DNA of 64,000 nt from Candidatus Hepatincola sp. Av (GTDB taxonomy: Bacteria > Pseudomonadota > Alphaproteobacteria > WRAU01 > Hepatincolaceae), in NCBI GenBank assembly GCA_023518375.1, contig CP068450.1, forward strand, positions 1,276,443 to 1,340,442, in the 5' to 3' direction. Each line of letters begins with the position of its first letter. Within the stretch, counting starts at the first letter, position 1. The position numbers and the translations under genes are program-made. Below the pieces are notes generated by a model that saw nothing but the letters and a program-made list of their open reading frames with translations, was not told the DNA's origin and did not search any database. This document shows positions 38,472 through 50,113 of the stretch, one piece after another.

Positions 38472-41400
38472 ATGACACTTCCTGAGTTGGGTATAAAAAG
38501 ATGGGTTATGTCCTTTATGGTAGGCTTTGGTATTATCATATTTGGAGCTGTATGCTTTTTACGTGTAGGGGTAGATGAATTCCCCGACATTGATTTCCCT
38601 ATGATTTTAGTTACTACTACAGAAACAGGTTCCGATCCTGAAATTATAGATAGTACAGTTACTTCAGTGTTAGTAGAGAATATTAATGGTATTGCAGGGA
38701 TTGATACTTTAACAGCTACATCTTATCCAGGTTTGTCTAGTGTGTTTATTAAATTTGAATTAGATAAAGATGTAGATGCTGCTTTCCAAGAAGTGCAAGC
38801 AAAAATTAATCAGGCTAAGCAAGATTTACCAGATGATATTGACGAACCTGAAATTGTAAAAAGAACCAGCTCCGATACACCAATAGTATTAATGACTTTA
38901 TCCGGTAATAGAATTTTACAACAATTAAATGTCTATGCCGATGATATTATTAAAAAACGCTTAGAAACTATAGATGGTGCCTCTGAGGTTGTTATTGATG
39001 GGGAGTTAGATAGAAAAGCTAGAATAGAAGTTGATGTGTTTAAATTAGCGTCCTATGGAATAGCTTTAAACCAATTCGTTAGTACCATACAAAAATCCCA
39101 TATTTTAATGCCAGGTGGTTATGTTGTTGCTAGAAATAAAGAGTATTTAGTAAAACTAGACTTAGAATTCCACGACCCAAAAAAAATGATGGATATTGTT
39201 ATCAAAAACAATGGTGGCTCACTAGTAAAACTGAAAGATGTTGCTGTAGCTTACGATGGTTTAGATGATTTCCGTGCATATTCTGATTATATGACCAACC
39301 CAGCTTTAAGTATTGGGGTTACTAAAATTGTAGGTGCTAGTACTTATTCTATAGAAAAAGAAATCCTTAAACGCTTGAATGAAGACCTCTTACCTGCTTT
39401 AGAACCTGGTTTAAAAGTTAAAGTGATTTACGACCAAGTAGACTATATTAAAGCTATTGTAGATGGTTTAGAAGAGCATCTAATATTAGGTACAATGCTA
39501 ACCTCCTTAGTAGTGTATTTGTTTTTACGGAGTTTTATTTCTACTATAATTGTGGCTTTTGCTATACCAATTTCTTTATTAGGATCTGTAATTGTAATTT
39601 ATTCCTTTGGTTATACTTTTAATACTATTACTTTACTAGGATTATTATTACTAATTGGAATTGTGGTAGATGACGCCATTATTATTTTAGAGAATATCTA
39701 CAGGAAAATGGAAGAAGGTGAAGATCCAACCACTGCAGCCATTAATGGTAGTAACCAAATAGTATTTGCGGTGTTGGCAGCTACTTTATCTTTAGTATGT
39801 ATATTTGGTCCTGTAATGTTTATGGGTGGAATTATTGGTAAATTCTTTAAATCTTTTGCAGTTACCGTAACTTTTGGAGTTCTGATTTCATACTTTGTAG
39901 CATTATTTATTACCCCTATGCTATGTGCTAGATACTTACGAGCTTCTCATGGCGATGAAAATTTCTTTAAAAGAATGTTAGAATCTACCTTTGTAGCATT
40001 AGAAAAGAGTTATGTTGCAATCTTAAAATGGGCTTTAAAAACTCGCTTAATTATGAGCTTATTAGCGGTTTTGTTAATTTTATCAATTTCTTTACTTATG
40101 CCTATGATACCTGTAGAATTCATAGCGGATTCTAATGAGGGTCTTTTTTCTATAAACTTAAAAACACCATCTGGTTCCAACATTTATTATACTATTGAAA
40201 AATTGCAAGAAGTAGCAGAAATGTTAAAAAAAGAACCTAACGTAAAAGACTATAACGGTAACGTGGGAACAGCTAGTGCCAATGTAAATAGAGCTGTAAT
40301 GACTGTAAGAATGGTAGACTTTGATAAAAGAACTATGACTCAACCAGAATTTATTAGGTATTTACAAAAAAAATTAGATAAAATGCTAGGGGTTATATCT
40401 ATTGCTTCAGCTCCATCAGTAGGTGGTGGTGCTTATAAATTAATGTTTGTGATAGTTGGTCCAGATATTCATGTGTTATATAAACTTAGTACAGATATTG
40501 GGGCTCAACTTTCATCTAATCCTAAATTAGGTCAGGTAGACTTAGGTATGGAAGTATTGCCTAAACTTCGTTTTGAGCCAGATAGGAACAAAATTGCGGT
40601 ACTAGGTTTAACTCCGCAAGATGTAGTGCAATCTATAGCTATTGCAGTCGGTGGGGTAGATATTGCAAAATTGAACCACGAAGAAGGAAGTGATACAGAT
40701 AGATACGATGTTAGGGTAAAAGCTGCTGATAGCCAATTTACAGACAAAGGTGATATTAAAAATATTTATCTTGTAGCAGGTGATAATAGTTTAGTACGCT
40801 TAGATAACGTCGTGAAAATAAAAAGTTTTCTAGGCTTAGCCACAGTAGATCGATTCGGTTCCCTCTTTAGTGCCGCTTTTAACTTGAATCCTGTAGTAGC
40901 AACTGGTGATGCCATGAAAGAAATTGCCAAAGCTACAGCTCATTTACCACCAGGTTACAAGGTAGAATACTTAGGTGGAACTAAAGAGTTAATAAAAACT
41001 ATTGGTTATATTCAGTTAGTATTTTCGTTAGCGGTTGTTTTACTTTATATGGTATTAGCTAGCCAATTTAACTCTTTTGTTCAACCATTAGTTTTAATGA
41101 TGGCGGTACCATTAGCTATGGTGGGGGGCTTAATTGCTTTATTAATAACAGGCTTTAGTATGAATATGTTTTCAATGATTGGCTTAATTCTATTGGTTGG
41201 TTTAGTTGCTAAGAATTCTATTTTGCTTATAGATTTTACCAATGAATTAAGGGCTAAAGGTAAAAGTATTAACGATGCTTTACTTGAAGCATGTCCGATT
41301 CGCTTACGACCTATTTTAATGACTTCCCTAACCGTGATTCTAACCATGCTTCCTAGTGCTATTTCAAGAGGCGAGGGGGCTGAAAATAATGCGTCGTTAT

Positions 41401-41753
41401 CTATTATGGTAATTGGTGGTATGGTGTCTTCTACCTTTTTAACCTTATTGGTAATTCCGGTGTTTTATTCTTGGGTAGAAGAGTTATTAGAAAAAAGAAA
41501 TAAAAATAATCCTAAAGATCCTAATCTGTTAACAACAGATGCTGGAACTTTAGGGAACTTGAATAACGAATCTGATGATGGCACAGTAGGCAGAGTAACT
41601 GAGCTAGACAAAGAAAAGTTATTAGAGGCGGCTAATTTAGAAGATGAATTAAGCCATATAGAAGACGAACTAAGCCAACATTTAGAGGCAGATTCCCGTG
41701 CATCTCGTAGATTATTTAATAGAAATAAAAAACCTTTTAATAGAAAGAAGTAA
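38472..41753 (+). CDS. RND multidrug efflux inner-membrane transporter, AcrB/MexB-like
   Basis: This proton-driven pump of the HAE/AcrB type has 12 membrane segments in two halves. Visible are GVDEFPDIDFPMILVTT at the start of the first porter domain, the TM4 relay GIVVDDAIIILENIYRKMEEG with paired Asp, and the second-half VGLVAKNSILLIDFTNELRAKG. The length is 1093 residues. About 75 residues after the last membrane segment form a charged cytosolic tail that ends RRLFNRNKKPFNRKK, longer than in AcrB. The TolC gene begins 4 bp after the stop. Confidence 0.95.
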   Translation: MTLPELGIKRWVMSFMVGFGIIIFGAVCFLRVGVDEFPDIDFPMILVTTTETGSDPEIIDSTVTSVLVENINGIAGIDTLTATSYPGLSSVFIKFELDKDVDAAFQEVQAKINQAKQDLPDDIDEPEIVKRTSSDTPIVLMTLSGNRILQQLNVYADDIIKKRLETIDGASEVVIDGELDRKARIEVDVFKLASYGIALNQFVSTIQKSHILMPGGYVVARNKEYLVKLDLEFHDPKKMMDIVIKNNGGSLVKLKDVAVAYDGLDDFRAYSDYMTNPALSIGVTKIVGASTYSIEKEILKRLNEDLLPALEPGLKVKVIYDQVDYIKAIVDGLEEHLILGTMLTSLVVYLFLRSFISTIIVAFAIPISLLGSVIVIYSFGYTFNTITLLGLLLLIGIVVDDAIIILENIYRKMEEGEDPTTAAINGSNQIVFAVLAATLSLVCIFGPVMFMGGIIGKFFKSFAVTVTFGVLISYFVALFITPMLCARYLRASHGDENFFKRMLESTFVALEKSYVAILKWALKTRLIMSLLAVLLILSISLLMPMIPVEFIADSNEGLFSINLKTPSGSNIYYTIEKLQEVAEMLKKEPNVKDYNGNVGTASANVNRAVMTVRMVDFDKRTMTQPEFIRYLQKKLDKMLGVISIASAPSVGGGAYKLMFVIVGPDIHVLYKLSTDIGAQLSSNPKLGQVDLGMEVLPKLRFEPDRNKIAVLGLTPQDVVQSIAIAVGGVDIAKLNHEEGSDTDRYDVRVKAADSQFTDKGDIKNIYLVAGDNSLVRLDNVVKIKSFLGLATVDRFGSLFSAAFNLNPVVATGDAMKEIAKATAHLPPGYKVEYLGGTKELIKTIGYIQLVFSLAVVLLYMVLASQFNSFVQPLVLMMAVPLAMVGGLIALLITGFSMNMFSMIGLILLVGLVAKNSILLIDFTNELRAKGKSINDALLEACPIRLRPILMTSLTVILTMLPSAISRGEGAENNASLSIMVIGGMVSSTFLTLLVIPVFYSWVEELLEKRNKNNPKDPNLLTTDAGTLGNLNNESDDGTVGRVTELDKEKLLEAANLEDELSHIEDELSQHLEADSRASRRLFNRNKKPFNRKK

Positions 41754-41757
41754 TAAG

Positions 41758-43197
41758 ATGGTTAGTAAAATAAGTTTTATAATAAGATTTTTAGTGGTTT
41801 TTACTTTTGCCTTTTCTATACAAACTTTAAGGGCTGAAAATTTATTAGAAGTTATAGATTTAGCTTTTAAAAACTCTTATGAATATTTATCTAAAGTAGA
41901 TACTTTTAATGCCGATTATGCTTATCAAGGCTTGGCAAAGTCTTACATTTTACCAACTATAGACTTAACTGCCGATGCAAGAGAAAGTAGGTTGGTACAA
42001 AATTATGATACCTCAACGGCATTAACACCAGATATAAACAGTAATACTCCATATCTAGGAGCTGCTATTACTCTTACCCAACCATTGTTTGATAAAGCTG
42101 CTTGGGCTTATTATGGGCAAAGCAAGCTATTAGCCGAACGAGCTCAAATTCAATTAGATAATGATAGAAACACTATTATTTTAAAAGGAGTACAATATTA
42201 TTTAGAAGTGCTAAGTGCTAGAGATCATCTAGAGTTTGCTACATCTCAAAAGCAATTATTAATTCAACAGTTACAAGAAACCAGACAACAAGCTAGAGTT
42301 GGTACTATCAAAAGAGTAGATATAGACCAAGTAATAGCTGAAGAAAGAAATGCTGAATACGATTTAATAAATGCTAGAAATAATTTAAGAGTTAAGCAAG
42401 ATCAATTGAATAAGTTTATTAATAAAGAAGTTACCGAGTATGCAGTAGTAAAAGATGGTGTGCAAAACCTAAAATTATCTACTCCTAATTTACAAGATTG
42501 GTTAGATACTGCCTCTAAAGGTAATTTAGATATTCTTTATAATCAAATTGGTGTTAAAATTGCCGATAAAGATATTGCAGTAACTAAGTCTGGCTATTAT
42601 CCTAGCTTATCTTTAGTAGGTTCTTATGGTTTAAATGATACCAAAGATGCTTATAATAACGATGCCAAGTATAATGAACAAGATGGTTACATTGGATTAT
42701 CATTAAAAATGAATTTATTCCAAGGTGGTAATACTGCCAATTTAACTAAACAGAAAAAATTTACTAAATCTTCTTTAGAATATAATTTAAAGGATTTAGA
42801 GAATCAAGTTGCAGTAACTACGAAGCAATATTTCTTAGATGTAGCTGATGGTTCAGCCCAAGTTACAGCTTTAGAACGAGCTTTAATCTCTTCTGGAAAC
42901 TATTTAGAATCAGCTCGTGCTTCCTATGCAGTTGGTTTAAAAACCACCACAGATGTATTGTTAGCTGAAAAAGATTATTACGATGCTGAACAAAGCTTTT
43001 CTGATTCCCAATACCAATATTTAATGAGTATTCTTAGTTTAAAGGGTAGTGCTGGTATTTTAACTATAAAAGATGTAGAGCAAATCTCTGAATACTTAGT
43101 TATAGCAAATAGCCAAAATAATCAAAGAATAAATAATCCAGCAACAGATAACCAAAAAGCAAGTACTCAAGAAATAAATAGTCAGCAAAAACAATAG
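41758..43197 (+). CDS. tolC: TolC-family outer-membrane efflux channel
   Basis: This is the outer-membrane duct of the tripartite pump. With the ATG at 41758 it has a signal peptide (ISFIIRFLVVFTFAFSIQTLRA) and two outer-membrane-factor repeats: LSARDHLEFATSQKQLLIQQLQETRQQARVGTIKRVDIDQV in the first half and SGNYLESARASYAVGLKTTTDVLLAEKDYYDAEQ in the second. It has 479 residues with a Gln/Asn-rich C-terminal tail. An in-frame ATG at 41698 inside the pump gene would hide the signal peptide and is rejected. Confidence 0.92.
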   Translation: MVSKISFIIRFLVVFTFAFSIQTLRAENLLEVIDLAFKNSYEYLSKVDTFNADYAYQGLAKSYILPTIDLTADARESRLVQNYDTSTALTPDINSNTPYLGAAITLTQPLFDKAAWAYYGQSKLLAERAQIQLDNDRNTIILKGVQYYLEVLSARDHLEFATSQKQLLIQQLQETRQQARVGTIKRVDIDQVIAEERNAEYDLINARNNLRVKQDQLNKFINKEVTEYAVVKDGVQNLKLSTPNLQDWLDTASKGNLDILYNQIGVKIADKDIAVTKSGYYPSLSLVGSYGLNDTKDAYNNDAKYNEQDGYIGLSLKMNLFQGGNTANLTKQKKFTKSSLEYNLKDLENQVAVTTKQYFLDVADGSAQVTALERALISSGNYLESARASYAVGLKTTTDVLLAEKDYYDAEQSFSDSQYQYLMSILSLKGSAGILTIKDVEQISEYLVIANSQNNQRINNPATDNQKASTQEINSQQKQ

Positions 43198-43514
43198 GTT
43201 TTACTTAGGTTTTTGTAATTAATTGTTATGTTTTTAGATAATAATTCAATACTAAAAAATATTTTAAATAAAGTACTTGCAAAAAGAAAAAAAGCGGAGT
43301 AATCTAGTGAAGTTGCTAAAGAAGAGCTGAAGAACTAATAAGCTGTAAAGTAAGGTTAGTCATTCAAGGAAGCTGAAGCAATATAAGTTGATATGCTGTT
43401 AATAATAGAGGCATATTGGCATTTAAGGAAGCTGACTATACAAAAAAGGTTGGAGACTCCAATTTTGTAAAAAAGTATTCTCATGCTATAGAATAGCAAA
43501 AAAGTAGTAAGAAA

Positions 43515-45298
<1,784 letters not shown>

Positions 45299-45317
45299 AG
45301 CTGTTCTAAATACTTAT

Positions 45318-45357
45318 AAAAAAAGAGGATATTACTATTAGGTATCCTCTTTTTTTT
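45318..45357 (+). terminator. Strong intrinsic terminator of the 16S transcript
   Basis: AAAAAAGAGGATA (45319-45331) and TATCCTCTTTTTT (45343-45355) form a perfect 13-bp stem with an 11-base loop, ending in a T run. It lies 214 bp after the 16S 3' end and just beyond the processing stem. This confirms that 16S is transcribed alone. A- and T-tracts on both sides could also make it work in the other direction. Confidence 0.88.
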
Positions 45358-45912
45358 GATTCCTATATGAACCTAAATATATTCAATAAAAAAATAAAAC
45401 TAAATAATCACGAAGTTTTAGTTACTAAGAATATTTTATTATTACTTTTTCTTTCAAATAATACTTGAACTAAGTTAATGGTTGCTACTCCCATTTTATA
45501 GAGTATATAAAACTATTGCTTACTAAGAATATAATATATTTTAGCTGTAACGGGAAAAATATAATGGCAAATTATGAAAGATTTAATGTAAAAAAATAGC
45601 TACCTTGCTCTGTTGTTTTTCTTTATTGTAAGAGGATACTTTTAAGGCTTATAAAATAAATAAAAGCTACTTTGCTTTTTTCTATAAAAAATCTTATGAT
45701 TTCTTTGTAATTTTTGTATTTGCTAATTAAAATGGTAACAACTCACTAAAGATTATTGCCATTTAATCTTGCACTTATTGAATCGCTATTTCCTGTTAAA
45801 TCCTACTATTTCCCAGTATTTTTAATTACTTATTCTAATAAATCTTTGCCATTATATCATTTTCCTTTACATTAGCTTTAGAAATTATTTATAAGAGTTA
45901 TAACTTTAAATT

Positions 45913-47775
45913 TTAAATCTTATTTTTTTTTAAAACATTAACCAAAAGAGCTGTTATTAGAATTCCTACAACTAATGCTAAACAATAAGCTAGGCGGTTA
46001 TCTATTACTGCTAATACAATAGGACCACCATGGGGTGCATGATCGGCTACTTTAAAATAGCCAGCAATCATAGCACCAACAGCAGAACCTACCATAATAG
46101 AAGGAATAACCCGAATTGGGTCAGCTGCCGCAAAAGGAATTGCTCCTTCGGTAATCCCTATTAACCCCATAATAGCAGCAGCTTTACCAGCTTGTTTTTC
46201 ATCATCTAAATATTTTTTAGGCTGTAAAAATGAAGCTAGAGCCATACCTAAAGGTGGCACGGCTACGGCTACGGCTATGGGTCCCATAACTGTGGGAATA
46301 CCTTCGGCAATCATGGAGGCTCCAAATAAAAAAGCTACCTTGTTAATGGGTCCTCCCATATCTGTAGCTATCATTAAACCTAACAATCCTGCTAATACTA
46401 CTGAACCTGTACTCATTGTTTTTAAAGACGTATCTAAGGATTCCATAATGCTGGCAATAGGTGCACCAATAAAATACATAGCAATGGCTACTACTATAAT
46501 TCCTAATAAAGGCACTATTAACACTGCCATAATGGGGGCAAAATTCTTATGAATAGGTATTTTTACAATGTACTTTACCGCATAACCAGCAATAAAGCCA
46601 ATAATAATACCTCCTAAAAACCCTGTCCCCATAGAATTAGCTAACATACCTCCTACCATAGCTGGTGCTAGCCCTGGTTTCCCTGTAATAGAAAAAGCAA
46701 TATAAGCAGCTAAAATAGGCACCATTAAACCAAAAGACATGCCTCCAATCTCTTGCATATATTTTAAAATTGGGTTATGGATAACCACTCCACTTTCAGC
46801 TTGTACTCCAGATAAAGCAATAGCTGTTGCTATTAGAATCCCTCCTATTACAACGAAAGGTATCATAAAGGAAACTCCGTTTAATAAGTGTTTATAGGCT
46901 GAAAAAGGATTTTTAGTTACAGTGTTACTAGCTGTAGAATTACTACTAGTGGCATTGTAAGTAACTTTATTTGCTATTGTGTTCTTTATTAATTCTTCTG
47001 TTTTATGAACAGCCATTGCTACAGGAACTTTAGTTACTAACTTACCATTGAAAGGAGCATCATCAACTTCTACATCTACAGCTAAAATAGCATACTTAGC
47101 GTTTGCAATTTCTTTATCGGTTAACTGGTTTTTAATACCAATAGAACCGTTGGTTTGTACTTTAATAGAAAACCCCATTAGTTTGGCTTGTTTTTCTAAT
47201 TTCTCTGCTGCTAAATAAGTATGGGCAATTCCTACAGGGCAAGCTGTTATTGCTACAATATCATAAGTGTTATCACTATTAAAAGGTATTTCAGGGGAAG
47301 ATTTAGATTCTTTAGTAGTAGAAAATTTTTCATATAACTTTAGAAAATCTTCTTTAGATGTAATAGTTAATAATTCTTCACAAAATTTTTCATTACCTAA
47401 ATAAGTAGCTAATTCAGCTAGAATATTTAGATGTTCGTTCGCCTGAGTTTCAGGTACAGCTATTAAAAAAAAGATTCTTGCAGTATTATTATTTGTGTTA
47501 TTAATAATGGGCGAATCAGCAATACCTAGTACAATACTAACTTGTTTAACAGAGGAACTTTTAGCATGAGGGATTGCCACATTATTTTCTATAAAAGTAG
47601 AAGATAGTTCTTCCCTAAGTAGTACATCAGCATAAAATTTTTCTAAATTATCAATAGCTGAATTAGTAGCAAGTACAGTGCAAAGTTCTTTAAAAACCTT
47701 TAGTTTGTCTTGTTTTTGGATTTTATGAAAATAAAAATTACTCTGTAAAAGATTTTGAAGCATATTCACCACCAT
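45913..47775 (-). CDS. fruA: PTS fructose-type transporter, fused IIA-IIB-IIC
   Basis: This phosphotransferase permease takes up and phosphorylates fructose or a related sugar. The IIA domain (residues about 5-150) has the active His70 in NNVAIPHAKSSS. The IIB domain (about 170-265) has the phospho-Cys179 in ITACPVGIAHTYLAAEKL. The IIC domain (about 290-615) is membrane-embedded with GGPINKVAFLFGASMI and LIGITEGAIPFAAADP. It has 620 residues. No HPr/EI genes or 1-phosphofructokinase are adjacent, so these must be encoded elsewhere. An ATG at 47763 is an alternative start. Confidence 0.94.
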   Translation of the reverse strand: MVVNMLQNLLQSNFYFHKIQKQDKLKVFKELCTVLATNSAIDNLEKFYADVLLREELSSTFIENNVAIPHAKSSSVKQVSIVLGIADSPIINNTNNNTARIFFLIAVPETQANEHLNILAELATYLGNEKFCEELLTITSKEDFLKLYEKFSTTKESKSSPEIPFNSDNTYDIVAITACPVGIAHTYLAAEKLEKQAKLMGFSIKVQTNGSIGIKNQLTDKEIANAKYAILAVDVEVDDAPFNGKLVTKVPVAMAVHKTEELIKNTIANKVTYNATSSNSTASNTVTKNPFSAYKHLLNGVSFMIPFVVIGGILIATAIALSGVQAESGVVIHNPILKYMQEIGGMSFGLMVPILAAYIAFSITGKPGLAPAMVGGMLANSMGTGFLGGIIIGFIAGYAVKYIVKIPIHKNFAPIMAVLIVPLLGIIVVAIAMYFIGAPIASIMESLDTSLKTMSTGSVVLAGLLGLMIATDMGGPINKVAFLFGASMIAEGIPTVMGPIAVAVAVPPLGMALASFLQPKKYLDDEKQAGKAAAIMGLIGITEGAIPFAAADPIRVIPSIMVGSAVGAMIAGYFKVADHAPHGGPIVLAVIDNRLAYCLALVVGILITALLVNVLKKNKI

Positions 47776-47800
47776 TTGTTATTAGAGAATATAATAATTC

Positions 47801-47829
47801 ATCTTACAACGTTATATAACGTTATGCAA
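47801..47829 (-). promoter_or_regulatory. fruA promoter with palindromic operator in the spacer
   Basis: Read on the minus strand, TTGCAT (47829-47824), 17 bases, then TAAGAT (47806-47801) make a plausible promoter 25 bp before the fruA ATG. The perfect 16-bp palindrome AACGTTATATAACGTT (47808-47823) fills the spacer. A repressor bound there would block polymerase. The central CG steps recall operators of LacI-type sugar regulators; no regulator gene is adjacent. Confidence 0.6.
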
Positions 47830-47987
47830 TCACAGATAATTTTTGTCAAGTAATATAAGTTTATATTACTTAGTTATAAAAAAATTATATTTATACAGGT
47901 TAGTAAGTAAGCATTGGTGTATATTCTTTATAATTTAGCGGATTTGTAATATACTTGAAAAGGAAAAGGAAAACTAATACAGTATTC

Positions 47988-49988
47988 ATGCAAAATAAAA
48001 AATTTAATTTACAATCAAATTATCAACCAAGTGGCGACCAACCCCATGCCATTGCCTCTTTATTACGAGGGCTAAAAGAGAATAAAACTGACCAAGTCCT
48101 TTTAGGAGTAACTGGCTCAGGTAAAACTTTTACCATGGCAAATGTTATTCAACAAACTCAGCGTCCAGCTTTAATTATGGCACATAATAAAACTCTTGCT
48201 GCCCAATTATATAGCGAATTTCGGGCTTTTTTTCCTGATAATGCCGTAGAATATTTTATATCTTTCTTTGATTATTATCAACCTGAAGCCTATATTGCAA
48301 GCTCTGATACTTATATAGATAAAGATTCTGTAATCAATGCCAAAATAGAACAAATGAAACATGCAGCGGTTTATTCTCTTTTAGAAAGGAGGGATACCAT
48401 AGTAGTAGCCTCAGTCTCTTGTATTTATGGTATTGGTGAACGAAGTTTTTACGAGAGTTTAAAAATTACGCTAGAGCCAAAGCAACAAATATCTATGGGA
48501 CAGTTAGCTTTAAATCTAGTAAATCTACAGTATACAAGGAATGACTTATCATTTGATAGAGCTACCTTTAGAGTAAGGGGCGATATTATGGAAATTTTTC
48601 CTGCCCATTCAGAAGAGTATGCTATTCGTTTATCTTTCTTTGGTGATGAAATTGAAAGTATACATTTAATAGACCCACTACTTGGTACTAAACTAGAGGC
48701 TTTAGCTTTTTACCGTTTATATGCTGCTACATTGTATGCAACACCAAAAGATGTAATAACAACAGCTATTCCTAAAATACGAGATGAACTCCACCAAGTT
48801 ATTGCAGACTTCAAAGCAAATGATAAATTTATAGAAGCCCAACGCATAGAAGAAAGAACTAATTTAGATATTGAAATGCTCCAAGCTACAGGATACTGTA
48901 AAGGCATTGAAAATTACATTCGTTACCTAGCAAGCCGTGAACCAGAGCAAACACCGTCTACTTTGTTTGATTATTTACCAGAAGATGCTTTAGTATTTGT
49001 AGATGAAAGCCATGTATCTATTCCCCAAATTAGGGGTATGTTTCGTGGTGATAGAAACCGAAAGAACAATTTAGCTACCTATGGTTTTAGGTTACCATCT
49101 TGTAAAGATAATCGCCCACTAACTTTTGAAGAATGGGATAAAACCGTTAAGCAAAAAATATATATATCAGCAACTCCAGCCGAACACGAGCTACAAAGGG
49201 CACAAGGTGAAGTAATAGAGCAAATTATTCGTCCTACCGGTTTGTTAGATCCTGAATGTATTGTTCGTCCTGTAGAAAACCAAATTGATGATCTTGTAGG
49301 AGAAATTAAAAAATTAATTAAATCTAAAGGTAAAGTATTAGCTATTGCCTTAACTAAGAAAATGTCGGAACATATTACTGAATATTTCCATGAAAATAAC
49401 ATTCGTGCAAAGTATATTCATTCAGATATTGATTCCCTAGAAAGAGTTGCCATTATTAAAGCCTTACGCCAAGACCAATTTGATGTGCTAGTTGGGGTAA
49501 ATCTATTAAGAGAAGGACTAGACATTCCCGAATGTTCTTTAGTAGCAGTATTAGATGCCGATAAAGAAGGCTTTCTGCGTTCTAAAACTTCTTTAATCCA
49601 AATAATTGGTAGGGCTGCTAGAAATGTTGCCGGTAGAGTAATTTTATATGCTGATAAAATGACAGATTCTCTAAAATATGCTATTAATGAAACCAATAGA
49701 AGAAGGGTCTTACAGCAAGACTGGAATACCAAGCATCATGTAACTCCTAAAACTGTTTATTCTCGTTTAATAGATATAGACCTAGCAGGGCAAGACTATA
49801 AGCTAGCTGCCTCTAATAAGAAAAAAGCCGATAAAGAGTTCAGATTCCTTACCATAGAACAATTAATGCAAGAAAAAGAAAAACTTGCGAAAAAAATGAA
49901 TACTGCTGCAGAAGATTTAGATTTTGAAACAGCAATAGCTTGCCGAGATAAAATTAAAAAAATAGAACAATTAATTTTTGAAACTTAA
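47988..49988 (+). CDS. uvrB: Excinuclease ABC subunit B
   Basis: UvrB is the damage-verifying helicase-like core of nucleotide excision repair. Walker A GVTGSGKT is at residues 40-47, the DNA-probing beta-hairpin region includes YYQPEAYIASSDTYIDKD, and later helicase motifs include VNLLREGLDIPE and QIIGRAARN. The C-terminal UVR domain (AAEDLDFETAIACRDKIKKIEQ) contacts UvrC. It has 666 residues from the ATG at 47988. An upstream in-frame TTG (47955) would add a short basic extension and is less likely. Confidence 0.96.
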   Translation: MQNKKFNLQSNYQPSGDQPHAIASLLRGLKENKTDQVLLGVTGSGKTFTMANVIQQTQRPALIMAHNKTLAAQLYSEFRAFFPDNAVEYFISFFDYYQPEAYIASSDTYIDKDSVINAKIEQMKHAAVYSLLERRDTIVVASVSCIYGIGERSFYESLKITLEPKQQISMGQLALNLVNLQYTRNDLSFDRATFRVRGDIMEIFPAHSEEYAIRLSFFGDEIESIHLIDPLLGTKLEALAFYRLYAATLYATPKDVITTAIPKIRDELHQVIADFKANDKFIEAQRIEERTNLDIEMLQATGYCKGIENYIRYLASREPEQTPSTLFDYLPEDALVFVDESHVSIPQIRGMFRGDRNRKNNLATYGFRLPSCKDNRPLTFEEWDKTVKQKIYISATPAEHELQRAQGEVIEQIIRPTGLLDPECIVRPVENQIDDLVGEIKKLIKSKGKVLAIALTKKMSEHITEYFHENNIRAKYIHSDIDSLERVAIIKALRQDQFDVLVGVNLLREGLDIPECSLVAVLDADKEGFLRSKTSLIQIIGRAARNVAGRVILYADKMTDSLKYAINETNRRRVLQQDWNTKHHVTPKTVYSRLIDIDLAGQDYKLAASNKKKADKEFRFLTIEQLMQEKEKLAKKMNTAAEDLDFETAIACRDKIKKIEQLIFET

Positions 49989-49993
49989 TAGAG

Positions 49994-50113
49994 ATGAAAG
50001 TTACAATGAAAAAAATTACAACACAAGCTGACGAGTATGTGCGTTTAACTTATTTACTAATAATTTTAGCTTGTCTAGTTTATTGGTTTATTAGATTTCT
50101 ACGGAAAAAGTAA
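49994..50113 (+). CDS. Small single-pass membrane protein (39 aa), unknown
   Basis: This short frame begins 5 bp after the uvrB stop: MKVTMKKITTQADEYVRLTY followed by LLIILACLVYWFIRFLRKK. It has one hydrophobic helix (about residues 19-34) and a basic C-terminus, a typical one-segment membrane peptide. A GAG lies close to the start, and a second ATG is at 50006. Its end overlaps the 3' end of the convergent pgpA gene by 15 bp. It could be a real small protein co-expressed with uvrB, or chance; no family is recognised. Confidence 0.45.
   Translation: MKVTMKKITTQADEYVRLTYLLIILACLVYWFIRFLRKK

Noticed and set aside
45367..45468. 33-codon frame downstream of 16S
   Set aside because: No ribosome site, Asn/Lys/Leu composition expected of random AT-rich DNA, and no neighbour relation.
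47955..47987. Upstream TTG start for uvrB
   Set aside because: It would add a short Lys/Arg-rich peptide outside the UvrB family, and the ATG at 47988 fits the conserved N-terminus.
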